The translations under genes and the position numbers were made by a program. DNA of 64,000 nucleotides from Ruegeria atlantica (GTDB lineage Bacteria; Pseudomonadota; Alphaproteobacteria; Rhodobacterales; Rhodobacteraceae), in the NCBI RefSeq assembly GCF_013032505.1, contig NZ_WQCG01000001.1:1116001-1180000 (forward strand), read 5' to 3'. Numbering within the stretch: the stretch's first letter is position 1; each line of letters starts with the position of its first letter. Below are positions 17,529 through 25,850 of the stretch, piece by piece. The notes below the pieces were generated by a model. It was given only the letters and a program-made list of their open reading frames with translations. It was not told the DNA's origin and did no database searches.

Positions 17529-18527
17529 TCAAGCCGGTTGTCTGCCGGTCAGCGTTGCCGCGCGGTTTAGCACCTCTTCAGTGCGCGACCTGTCACAGAT
17601 ACGCCTGTTCTCCAACTCGGAAAATACCCGGTCTCGCAGGTTGTCAGGTAAAAGCGCCAAGGCGCGGTTGTGAAGGCCCAGTGTCAATGCAGCAGGATTG
17701 TCCAACATTGCCAGCTGCGACGCCATTTCTTCTGGCGAATAGGTCGGCCAAAGCCCGATATTGCATTGCGCCTGATCCTCGAACCAGGGGGCATAACCCT
17801 CGGGCGATTTCAGACAAAACGCGTTCAACAGCATAAACTCAGACGGACGTCTGCGCGATCCGAACAGCGCCTGAACCGAACCATACTTGGCGTTGATTTC
17901 CTCCAGCAAAGCCAGAACCAATGATCGGCGAACAGCGAAAGGCGTGGCAAAGGTCGTTGTTTTCAACCCGTTCAGATCGATATGCGATGCAGCCAGGGCA
18001 TCAAGACTCTCGATCAACCAATTGCGATGATAGTCGCTTTCGACATCGATAAATGCGATCCGCGCCGCGCCATTTTCCGCAAAGAACTCAGCTTGGTCAA
18101 AACCGCGCAAAAAGACGTTCTTGGTATCCAGTATTACCATGTTCTCGGACGCAGCGACCCGTGCGGCGCCCAGTTTTAACACTTGTTGGCTGCGGTACCC
18201 GTTCGCACCGCGCCATCCCTGCCTGCGAATACCCGGGATACGAAATCGGTTCTCGATCAGAAATCGATCCGAGAAAGACCGCTCAGCGCTTTGACCCGGC
18301 TGCAACAACAAAGCATCGCCACCCAGCACCTCGACCTTGGACCGTAGCGGGCCGTAGGCGTCCAAAATGGGTGCGATTTTTGCCTTTAGCGCCTCTTCGT
18401 CATTGTCATTCATGATGACATGGATCGACGAAACCATGTCCGGATCGACAAAACGGGCAAAAGAAAGCGCCTGAAGTTCAAGCAGGGGATAATCCTTGGA
18501 GTACACGACGGTCGCGAAACTCAGCAC
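17529..18527 (-). CDS. DUF6492-like putative glycosyltransferase
   Basis: 332 residues with a GTG start at 18527. The N-terminus MLSFATVVYSKDYPLLELQALSF resembles the first strand of a GT-A fold. NGYRSQQVLKLGAARVAASENMVILDTKN (about 108-136) resembles the region around a sugar-nucleotide acidic motif, with LDTKN in the DxD position. I place it near the DUF6492 family. The substrate is unknown. The gene lies between lolC/E and an unknown gene, with a second glycosyltransferase beyond. Confidence 0.6.
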   Translation of the reverse strand: MLSFATVVYSKDYPLLELQALSFARFVDPDMVSSIHVIMNDNDEEALKAKIAPILDAYGPLRSKVEVLGGDALLLQPGQSAERSFSDRFLIENRFRIPGIRRQGWRGANGYRSQQVLKLGAARVAASENMVILDTKNVFLRGFDQAEFFAENGAARIAFIDVESDYHRNWLIESLDALAASHIDLNGLKTTTFATPFAVRRSLVLALLEEINAKYGSVQALFGSRRRPSEFMLLNAFCLKSPEGYAPWFEDQAQCNIGLWPTYSPEEMASQLAMLDNPAALTLGLHNRALALLPDNLRDRVFSELENRRICDRSRTEEVLNRAATLTGRQPA

Positions 18528-18864
18528 GGCGCGGGCCCTTTCATCGTTTTGCTCCGTTTATCAGCAATTTCCGCGTGGTCCAATTCACTCTCACGGCCTC
18601 AATTTCGCGAATCAGTCCGACTATCACGCAAAGGGTCACTCGAATTTAAGGAGATCGGTTTTTAGCCAAATACACCACTGGTTGTGACACTCTTCACAGA
18701 CAGCCCCGCATTGTTTCAGGTATGAAGTCAATGTGAGCACGGCGAGACAAACTGAACTCAAAATGCAACATTTGCAACGCAACTTTATTTCGTGTTTTGC
18801 TTATTTTTAGAAACTTTGTCACCCTGATTGTGGGGGAATACATTTTTAAGAGCGGGGGTCGCTC
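18528..18864. other. AT-richer intergenic region without a gene
   Basis: About 340 bases between a minus-strand gene and a plus-strand gene, so it should hold two divergent promoters. The last 120 bases are notably AT-rich. I see no palindrome, repeat, or coding frame with a ribosome-binding site. Confidence 0.5.
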
Positions 18865-19215
18865 ATGAGTATTCGAATTGAAACTGAAAAACCGGACGTA
18901 ATTTCGGTCCGACATGCACCAACAGAACTGGATTGTGAATCCGCAGTTCTTCTGCGCGCAACCATCCTTCCGATCTTTTCCAGCGCCGCAAGTTGGGCTG
19001 GTCTTACGGACATCCTGAACGACAAGGGTTATTGCCTGGTATTCCGCGATGGACGGATGTGCATTACCGATCAAACCACCGGTGACCGGATTTGCGGTCT
19101 GCGCTTTCTGGGTCTCGAGTTCAGAGATCTGGTGCGACGGCTGGGCCGTCCGATCGTCGTGGCGCGAGGCCAAGAGGCCGACGGAGACGTTCTGACTGCC
19201 CGACCGACAGCCTGA
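18865..19215 (+). CDS. Conserved hypothetical protein, 116 residues
   Basis: A soluble acidic N-terminus (MSIRIETEKPDVISVRH) leads to an alpha/beta C-terminal part: ILNDKGYCLVFRDGRMCITD (about 51-70), TGDRICGLRFLGLEFRDLVRRLGRP (about 73-97). The alternating pattern suggests a small domain with a beta hairpin then a helix. No family recognised. There is no signal peptide or membrane segment. It faces the glycosyltransferase gene convergently and follows the AT-rich spacer. Confidence 0.6.
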   Translation: MSIRIETEKPDVISVRHAPTELDCESAVLLRATILPIFSSAASWAGLTDILNDKGYCLVFRDGRMCITDQTTGDRICGLRFLGLEFRDLVRRLGRPIVVARGQEADGDVLTARPTA

Positions 19216-19220
19216 CGCGC

Positions 19221-20114
19221 TTAAAACTTGCGCCAGAACTGAACCGATCGGCGCGTGGTTTTCCACAGACTGTGGCGCGCAGCGGCTTTGATCGCTTTGC
19301 ACGTACCCGGTTTTAGCATTCGTTCCAGTATCAGTCCTGCGGGCATGTGACCCCGTTGATAATACCGGACGAAGTCGCGTTCTGTAAGGCCCTGGGCAGC
19401 CCTGAACCCGGTGTAATAGTTCGACCAAACACGCGCATAATCTTCGGCAGTCGCGTCATCATCGCTGGTGACGCCTCTGCCCCAAAACATGGAAATCGGA
19501 TCGTCAATGCGCGAACCCTGATACCCTTCAGTCAACAGGCGCAGCATCAGATCGTAGTCGGCGGCAACGCGAAACTGCGTGTCATGACCGCCCAGCGCCA
19601 TAAACACATCCCGCTTCAGCAGCACCGAGTTATGGCAGAAAGGCATCCGCTGCAGGATCGCCGTCAGCGACATCCGTTTCTCGCGGGCTTCCGACCCATC
19701 TTCAAACCGGCGCAAGGTCGATCCGAAAAGGAAATCTGGTCGCGCCGCCTCAAGCCGATCCGCTACCGTATTCAGAATGTCGTCAGCCGCCAGAGAGTCG
19801 TCCGAGTTCAGGAACAACAGGTATTCGCCGCGAGCGGCCTGCGCCCCCTTGTTCATCGCATCATACAAACCTGTGTCCGGTTCGCTGAACAATCGAGTGC
19901 GCTGGGCATCCGCAGTCAGGTTCTGCAGAAACTCGACGGTACCATCAGTCGACGCCCCGTCTTGAATGACGTGTTCAGCCCTGCTGCAATTCTGACGCGC
20001 CATACATCTGATCACCTCGCGAAAGCTGTCCTGCCGCCCTTGCGACAGCAGATCATACGTCGCGGTGATGACCGAGATCAGCGGCGCGTCCGAGGTTTCA
20101 GGCGAAGCGCTCAT
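19221..20114 (-). CDS. Family 2 glycosyltransferase
   Basis: 297 residues from the ATG at 20114. The GT-A core shows ISVITATYD (about 13), [14 protein letters not shown] (about 52), [25 protein letters not shown] (about 82-106) with the metal-binding NSDD, and a later [11 protein letters not shown] segment. GT2 enzymes transfer sugars from nucleotide donors to polysaccharide or lipid acceptors. The start lies 17 bases inside the proS 3' end, so it is probably co-transcribed with proS. A longer frame begins at 20168 deep inside proS and is rejected. Confidence 0.85.
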   Translation of the reverse strand: MSASPETSDAPLISVITATYDLLSQGRQDSFREVIRCMARQNCSRAEHVIQDGASTDGTVEFLQNLTADAQRTRLFSEPDTGLYDAMNKGAQAARGEYLLFLNSDDSLAADDILNTVADRLEAARPDFLFGSTLRRFEDGSEAREKRMSLTAILQRMPFCHNSVLLKRDVFMALGGHDTQFRVAADYDLMLRLLTEGYQGSRIDDPISMFWGRGVTSDDDATAEDYARVWSNYYTGFRAAQGLTERDFVRYYQRGHMPAGLILERMLKPGTCKAIKAAARHSLWKTTRRSVQFWRKF

Positions 20115-21438
20115 AGATCTCGGCGATCTTGGTAACGGCGGCTTCGGGTGGCATCTCTTCGCTTTCACCAGTCCGGCGACAAGTCAGTTCGACCACGCCG
20201 TTCTTAAGACCGCGCGGGCCGACGGTGATGCGCCAGGGCAAGCCGATCAGGTCCATGGTGGCGAACTTGCCACCTGCCCGTTCGTTGCGGTCATCATACA
20301 GCGGGTCCAGACCCAGTGCGGTCAGCGCGCCGTAGATTTTGTCGCAAGCGGCATCTGCCTCGTCATCACCTTGTTTCAGGTTGACGATACCGCAATGGAA
20401 CGGGGTCACACCTTCGGGCCAGATAATGCCATTGTCATCATGGCTGGCCTCGATGATTGCGCCGACCAGACGGCTGACCCCGATACCGTGGCTGCCCATA
20501 TGGACCGGTGTCGGTTTGCCATCGGGGCCTTGTACAGTCGCGCCCATCGCTTCGGAATACTTGGTTCCGAAGTAGAAAATCTGGCCAACCTCAATCCCGC
20601 GCGCGACGCGGCGACGCTCTTCAGGGACTTGATTGAACAGCGCCTCGTCATGAGTTTCATCGGTGCGCGCATATTTTGAGGTGAACTCTTCGAGGATCGC
20701 CTGACATTGCTCGCGGCTGTCGTAGTCGATCTGACGGTCCCCAAATGTCAGGTCAGTGACGGCGCTGTCATAGAACACTTCAGATTCGCCGGTATCGGCC
20801 AGCACGAGGAATTCATGCGTGTTGTCCCCGCCGATCGGGCCGGAATCGGCGCGCATCGGGATGGCCTGCAGACCCATGCGTTCATAGGTGCGTAGATACG
20901 TGACCAGATGACGATTATAGGCGTGCAGTGCGTCTTCTTTGGTCAGGTCGAAATTGTATCCGTCCTTCATGTAAAACTCGCGCCCCCGCATCACGCCGAA
21001 ACGGGGGCGGATCTCGTCGCGGAATTTCCACTGAATCTGGTAAAGCGTCAGCGGCAGGTCCTTGTAGCTGTTGACGTGACCACGGAAGATGTCGGTGACC
21101 AGTTCCTCGGCGGTCGGCGTGAACAGCATATCCCGGTCATGCCGGTCTTTCATACGCAGCATTTCCTGACCGTAGTCGTCATAACGCCCGGATTCGCGCC
21201 ACAGGTCCGCCGATTGGATGATCGGCATCTGAATCGCAATGTGGCCAGCGCGCGCCTGCTCTTCATGAATGATGTTTTCCAGCTTGCGCAGCACTTTGAA
21301 GCCCAACGGCAACCAGGAATAAATCCCGGCAGAGGCTTGCTTGATCATCCCGGCGCGCAGCATCAGCCGATGGCTGACGATCTGGGCCTCGGAGGGGTTT
21401 TCCTTGAGAACGGGCAGAAAGTAACGGCTGAGGCGCAT
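20098..21438 (-). CDS. proS: Prolyl-tRNA synthetase, short alphaproteobacterial type
   Basis: 446 residues, the length of the form without the large editing insertion. The class II core is clear: motif 1 near [17 protein letters not shown] (about 35-51), motif 2 [23 protein letters not shown] (about 137-159), motif 3 [16 protein letters not shown] (about 316-331). A C-terminal anticodon-binding domain contains [26 protein letters not shown]. It charges tRNA-Pro in the cytosol. In related genomes proS is commonly close to lolC/lolD; here three genes lie between. Confidence 0.97.
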   Translation of the reverse strand: MRLSRYFLPVLKENPSEAQIVSHRLMLRAGMIKQASAGIYSWLPLGFKVLRKLENIIHEEQARAGHIAIQMPIIQSADLWRESGRYDDYGQEMLRMKDRHDRDMLFTPTAEELVTDIFRGHVNSYKDLPLTLYQIQWKFRDEIRPRFGVMRGREFYMKDGYNFDLTKEDALHAYNRHLVTYLRTYERMGLQAIPMRADSGPIGGDNTHEFLVLADTGESEVFYDSAVTDLTFGDRQIDYDSREQCQAILEEFTSKYARTDETHDEALFNQVPEERRRVARGIEVGQIFYFGTKYSEAMGATVQGPDGKPTPVHMGSHGIGVSRLVGAIIEASHDDNGIIWPEGVTPFHCGIVNLKQGDDEADAACDKIYGALTALGLDPLYDDRNERAGGKFATMDLIGLPWRITVGPRGLKNGVVELTCRRTGESEEMPPEAAVTKIAEIYERFA

Positions 21439-21607
21439 TGTATGACCTTCAAAGGTAAGAATTCGACTTCAAAGCTGCTTATTCCAAAGCCCTGCCGGGG
21501 GCAATCATGCATTGGCTATTTTGCGACCTTGGGTCAGTCGGTTTTTTGATTGACCCGCCAGTTAGGGTTTCCAATTGTAGCGGGAAAGTGAATCCCATGA
21601 GGCGCCT

Positions 21608-22972
21608 ATGCAGACAATTCAGGAACCCGCCCGTCAAATCCCTGTTGTTCACCAGACGGACGTTCTGGTCGTAGGCTCCGGCCCCGCCGGATTGGCCGCC
21701 GCTTTGGCCGCGGCGCGCGCGGGGGCCGAGGTGTCTTTGGTCGACCGGTTCGGCTGCATGGGCGGCAATATTACCGCCGTGGGGGTCGAAGGGTTCGCCT
21801 GGTACCGACACGAACAAACGGTTGAGGCAGGCGGTATCGGCATGGAATTCGAAACTCGCGCCAAGGACATGGGCGCTGCTGTGCCCGAAAGCCAGTCGCT
21901 GAGCTATGAGTTGGACAGCGAAGGGTTCAAACTGGTTGCCGACAAGCTGGTCGAAGAGGCAGGCGTTCACCCGATGCTGCACCGTCAGTTCGTCGCGCCG
22001 ATCATGGATGGTGACCGGATCACTGGCATCATCACCGAATCCAAAGCCGGGCGCGAGGCCATCCTCGCCAAGGTGGTGATTGACGCCACGGGCGATGCAG
22101 ACGTGGCCCATCGGGCGGGTGCACCGACCCACAAAACAGCCCGCGAAGACATGATGGCGGCCTCGGTCATGTTCCATCTCGCCGGTGTCGACAAACGCGC
22201 ATTTATGGAGGGCGTCAAAGCCGACCCCCAAACCTATAAGGACTGGGGCGGCGGCGGTGAGTGGAACATCGAAACGAGCGGCAAGGAAGACGACATGTTC
22301 TCGCCCTTCGTGCACAAACCGTTTCAACAAGCCATTGATGAGGGCCTGATCCCTCCGCATCTGAACACCATTGCAGGCACCTGGGGCGCGATGCACGACA
22401 CGGGCGAGCTGACCTATATGAACCTCATCCACCTCGCCGAGATCGACGGCACCGACCCCGATAGCCTGACGCGGGGCGAGATTGAGGGCCGCCGCCAGTC
22501 GATGCTTGCCATTGAGGCGCTGCGCCGGTTCATGCCCGGTTGTCAAAACGCACGGCTGCGGAACTTTGGGATGACCATCGGCATTCGCGACACGCGGAAG
22601 ATCGACGCGGTCTATAACATGACTGAAGATGATGCCCGCCATCAGGGCCGGTTCGAGGATACAATCGGTATCTATCCCGAATTCATCGACGGCTACGGCA
22701 TACTGATCCTGCCGACCACGGGGCGGTATATGCAGGTGCCCTATCGCTCGATGCTGCCCAAGGGCATCAAAGGCCTGCTGGTCGCGGGCCGTTCGCACGG
22801 TGCGGACAAGGTGGCCCACGCCGCAACGCGCAACATGGCCTGTTGCGCGGTCATGGGACAGGGTGCGGGAATTGCTGCAGCCTTATCGCTGAAAAGCAAT
22901 CAGGACCTACACGCGATGAACCTTGCCCCTGTTCACGCGGAACTGGACCGGCAGGGCGTGAGGGTTCACTGA
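21608..22972 (+). CDS. FAD-dependent oxidoreductase
   Basis: 454 residues. The dinucleotide fold DVLVVGSGPAGLAAALAAARAGAEVSLVDRFGCMGG (about 18-53) ends in the CMGGN loop common to the FAD-dependent oxidoreductase family PF12831. A second segment, VVIDATGDADVAHRAG (about 154-169), and the C-terminal GLLVAGRSHGADKVAH complete the FAD site. The substrate is unknown. Its stop overlaps the next start by one base, so it forms an operon with a 2OG oxygenase. A degenerate BetI-like half-site lies upstream at 21547-21564. Confidence 0.8.
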   Translation: MQTIQEPARQIPVVHQTDVLVVGSGPAGLAAALAAARAGAEVSLVDRFGCMGGNITAVGVEGFAWYRHEQTVEAGGIGMEFETRAKDMGAAVPESQSLSYELDSEGFKLVADKLVEEAGVHPMLHRQFVAPIMDGDRITGIITESKAGREAILAKVVIDATGDADVAHRAGAPTHKTAREDMMAASVMFHLAGVDKRAFMEGVKADPQTYKDWGGGGEWNIETSGKEDDMFSPFVHKPFQQAIDEGLIPPHLNTIAGTWGAMHDTGELTYMNLIHLAEIDGTDPDSLTRGEIEGRRQSMLAIEALRRFMPGCQNARLRNFGMTIGIRDTRKIDAVYNMTEDDARHQGRFEDTIGIYPEFIDGYGILILPTTGRYMQVPYRSMLPKGIKGLLVAGRSHGADKVAHAATRNMACCAVMGQGAGIAAALSLKSNQDLHAMNLAPVHAELDRQGVRVH

Positions 22973-23946
22973 TGCAGTCAATCCCCACGATCGACATCTC
23001 TCCGCTGCAAGACACCGCCCATCCTGACCACGATGCTACGGTCCGGAGAATTTTGGATGCGTGTACCGACATTGGTTTCCTCTCAATCACAGGAACTGGC
23101 GTTTCGTCGAACTCCGTCGATAACGTGCGTGCCAAAGCACGTGAGATCTTTGCTATCGACGAGCAAACCAAGTGGGATCAGGCCATCACCCGCAACAACT
23201 ATCGCGGTTACATTCCCTTGGGCTTCTTCACACCCAATGATGGATCGGGCCAAGCGGACAAGTACGAAGGCTACAAGTTGCATTTCGAGGTGTCCGGTGA
23301 CGATCCGGTACGCGAAGACTGCGCGCTTTATGGCCCGAACCTCTGGCCGGCTGAAGTGCAAGGGGCGCGTGAAGTTATTTTGGAATACTGGTCGCAACTG
23401 GATCACGTGACCAACCTGCTGCTTGGTGCGCTTGAACTGGGTCTGGGTTTGAAACCCAACATCCTGAAGAGTGCATTTGAAACACCCATGACAAACATGA
23501 CGGTGCTGCACTACCCGCCGCAGGCCCCGGATGAGGAAGGGTTCGGCATCCATCCCCACAAGGACACAGATGCCCTGACCATCATTGCCCCGGACCCGGT
23601 TGGCGGGCTTGAGGTTCAAACCAGAGACGGGGGCTGGATCACTCCTGATTGTCCACCCGGCGGGTTTATCGTGAACATCGGCGATATGCTTGAGCTGTGG
23701 TCGGGTGGTCGATTGAAGTCGACGCCACACCGGGTGGTCAACCGGTCAGGCAAGGAACGTTATTCCTTTCCCTATTTCGCGGTTCCGCGCCATGACGTGA
23801 TCGTCGAGCCACTGCTGCCGCCGCTACCCGGCTTTGATCGCCCTTCAGTTCATTGCGGGCATTGGTCCGCAGAAATATGGCGCACAAACTGGCCCGATGA
23901 AACCGCCACAGATGATACGCCGGAACTTGGAACGCTGGACTCATAA
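22972..23946 (+). CDS. 2-oxoglutarate/Fe(II) oxygenase, isopenicillin N synthase-like family
   Basis: 324 residues from the ATG at 22972, coupled to the upstream stop (TGATG). The N-terminal DIOX_N-type region starts IPTIDISPLQD. The jelly-roll core holds the iron ligands: HKD in FGIHPHKDTDALTII and a distal His in STPHRVVNRSG, followed by RYSFPYF for the 2-oxoglutarate carboxylate. Family members hydroxylate, desaturate or cyclise small molecules. Pairing with a flavoprotein suggests a two-step oxidation. The substrate is unknown. Confidence 0.85.
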   Translation: MQSIPTIDISPLQDTAHPDHDATVRRILDACTDIGFLSITGTGVSSNSVDNVRAKAREIFAIDEQTKWDQAITRNNYRGYIPLGFFTPNDGSGQADKYEGYKLHFEVSGDDPVREDCALYGPNLWPAEVQGAREVILEYWSQLDHVTNLLLGALELGLGLKPNILKSAFETPMTNMTVLHYPPQAPDEEGFGIHPHKDTDALTIIAPDPVGGLEVQTRDGGWITPDCPPGGFIVNIGDMLELWSGGRLKSTPHRVVNRSGKERYSFPYFAVPRHDVIVEPLLPPLPGFDRPSVHCGHWSAEIWRTNWPDETATDDTPELGTLDS

Positions 23947-24036
23947 TTCCTGGAAATCCCCAAGGCATGAACCGCTTGCATCACGGGGCTTGTTACGCCA
24001 AGAACACCGGTAAGAGCCAGAAACAAGGGGACAAGC

Positions 24037-25110
24037 ATGGCCTTGCCGGTAAAAGATCAACTCAGATACTGGGGCGTCGCGGCTGTCATTTTTGTGCTTT
24101 GTCTATGGGCACTTGGCGACGTTTTGCTTCCATTTGTGATTGGCGGTGCGATTGCTTATTTCCTTGATCCGATCGCAGATCGGTTGGAAAATCTGGGTCT
24201 GTCGCGCATGGCGGCCACGGCCATCATCACAGTTGTCGGCATTCTGGGCTTTGCTCTGGCAATCCTGATGGTTGTTCCCGCGCTGATTACCCAGTTGATC
24301 GAGCTGGTCGAAGTTATGCCAAGCCTGTTCCAACAGCTGCGCAGCTTTATCGAACAACAGTTCCCGTCGCTTCTTGACCGCGAATCCAATTCGCACCAAT
24401 TCCTTGTCTCACTGGGCGAAACGCTGAAATCCAAAACAGGCGATGTCTTGCAATCCGTCGCTGCCTCATTGGGTTCGGCGATCAACGTCGTAGTTCTGTT
24501 GGTCATTGTTCCTGTTGTGGCTGTCTACATGCTGCTGGACTGGGACCGCATGATCGCCCGGATCGGGGATCTGCTGCCGCGCGATCACGCCCCCACGATC
24601 AAACGCCTGGCCGGTGAAATTGACGCTGTTCTAGCCTCGTTCGTCCGCGGCATGGGCACGGTCTGCCTGATCCTTGGCACTTATTATGCCGTGGCGCTGA
24701 TGGCGGTCGGCCTGCAGTTCGGGCTGATCGTCGGTTTCATTGCGGGTTTGGTCACTTTCATTCCCTACCTCGGCGCCCTGATCGGTGGCACGCTGGCAAT
24801 TGGATTGGCACTGTTCCAGTTCTGGGGAGATTGGGCGCAAATCGGTCTGGTTGCCGGTATCTTTGCGCTGGGTCAGGTTACCGAAGGTAATTTCCTGACG
24901 CCGAAACTGGTGGGTAATTCGGTGGGTCTGCACCCTGTGTGGCTACTGCTGGCGTTGTCAGTTTTCGGCGCCTTGTTCGGTTTTGTCGGCATGTTGATTG
25001 CCGTGCCCGTTGCTGCAGCGCTGGGCGTGTTGGCCCGGTATGCCACATCGGTCTATTTGGGCAGCCGCCTGTATACCGGCCTCGAAAGCGCGGATCAGGA
25101 AGACTCGTAA
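24037..25110 (+). CDS. AI-2E family (PerM) membrane protein
   Basis: 357 residues with about eight transmembrane helices. Typical PerM/YdiK features are LLPFVIGGAIAYFLDPIADRLENLGLSR (about 28-55), an amphipathic periplasmic part, and the C-terminal GLVTFIPYLGALIGG and VGNSVGLHPVWLLLALSVFGALFG. The transported molecule is not established for most members. It is one base from hda, the usual alphaproteobacterial arrangement. Confidence 0.9.
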   Translation: MALPVKDQLRYWGVAAVIFVLCLWALGDVLLPFVIGGAIAYFLDPIADRLENLGLSRMAATAIITVVGILGFALAILMVVPALITQLIELVEVMPSLFQQLRSFIEQQFPSLLDRESNSHQFLVSLGETLKSKTGDVLQSVAASLGSAINVVVLLVIVPVVAVYMLLDWDRMIARIGDLLPRDHAPTIKRLAGEIDAVLASFVRGMGTVCLILGTYYAVALMAVGLQFGLIVGFIAGLVTFIPYLGALIGGTLAIGLALFQFWGDWAQIGLVAGIFALGQVTEGNFLTPKLVGNSVGLHPVWLLLALSVFGALFGFVGMLIAVPVAAALGVLARYATSVYLGSRLYTGLESADQEDS

Positions 25111-25111
25111 G

Positions 25112-25801
25112 ATGGCCCTTCAGCTTAGCTTTGATCTTCCGGCCAAAACTGCGCTGGGGCGTGAGGACTTTTTCGTCTCGCCTGCAAATGCACTTGCGGT
25201 TGCCATGATCTCGGCCACATCCTGGCCGGGCAACAAACTGGTGCTGAGCGGTCCTGCCGGTGCAGGCAAAACCCATCTGGCCCATGTCTGGGCGGCGGAA
25301 ACAGGTGGGCGGATCATTCAGGCCACGGATGTACGGTATGAGGATGTGCCTGATCTCGCGCGCACTCCAGTCGCAGTGGAAGACGTTCCAATGGTCGCGG
25401 GCGATCCGGAACTACAAAAAACACTGTTTCACCTGCACAATCTTGTGTTGGCCGAAGGCAATGCCCTTCTCATTACGGGACGGCTGGCACCGAAATTCTG
25501 GCAACTGCCGCTCCCCGATCTCCAAAGCCGGATCGAGGGCGCACATCACGTAGCTCTGGACCCGCCCGATGACGCGTTGCTGGGCGCGGTCCTGGCCAAG
25601 CTGTTCGTGGATCGGCAACTGAACCCAAGCCCCGACGTCATCGCCTATCTGGTTAAACATATGGATCGGCGCTTTGAAACTGCGGCGAATGTCGTGGCGC
25701 AACTGGATCAGCTTGCCCTGTCGGAAAAGCGTGACATTACCCGAGCGTTGGCGGTGCGTGTTTTGAGCGCAGATCTGGATGATGTCGAATCTGGTAATTG
25801 A
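25112..25801 (+). CDS. hdaA: DnaA regulatory inactivator Hda-like protein
   Basis: 229 residues; the start is at 25112, one base after perM. It is a DnaA-type AAA+ core without the DNA-binding domain IV: Walker A SGPAGAGKTH (about 46-55), a Walker B-like VAVEDVP, sensor 1 ITGRLAPKFWQL, and arginine-bearing MDRRFETAANVVAQLD near the end. The N-terminal QLSFDLP is the clamp-binding peptide used to contact DNA polymerase III beta. Hda stimulates DnaA-ATP hydrolysis after initiation. Confidence 0.88.
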   Translation: MALQLSFDLPAKTALGREDFFVSPANALAVAMISATSWPGNKLVLSGPAGAGKTHLAHVWAAETGGRIIQATDVRYEDVPDLARTPVAVEDVPMVAGDPELQKTLFHLHNLVLAEGNALLITGRLAPKFWQLPLPDLQSRIEGAHHVALDPPDDALLGAVLAKLFVDRQLNPSPDVIAYLVKHMDRRFETAANVVAQLDQLALSEKRDITRALAVRVLSADLDDVESGN

Positions 25802-25850
25802 CCCACACCCGGTCATCTCGCATTCTGCACGCGGAATATCTGGAAGAGAC

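Noticed and set aside
18694..19428. A 244-codon minus-strand gene over the 116-residue gene
   Set aside because: The 116-residue gene on the other strand has protein-like composition, whereas this frame is Cys/Arg-rich and overlaps the end of the GT2 gene.
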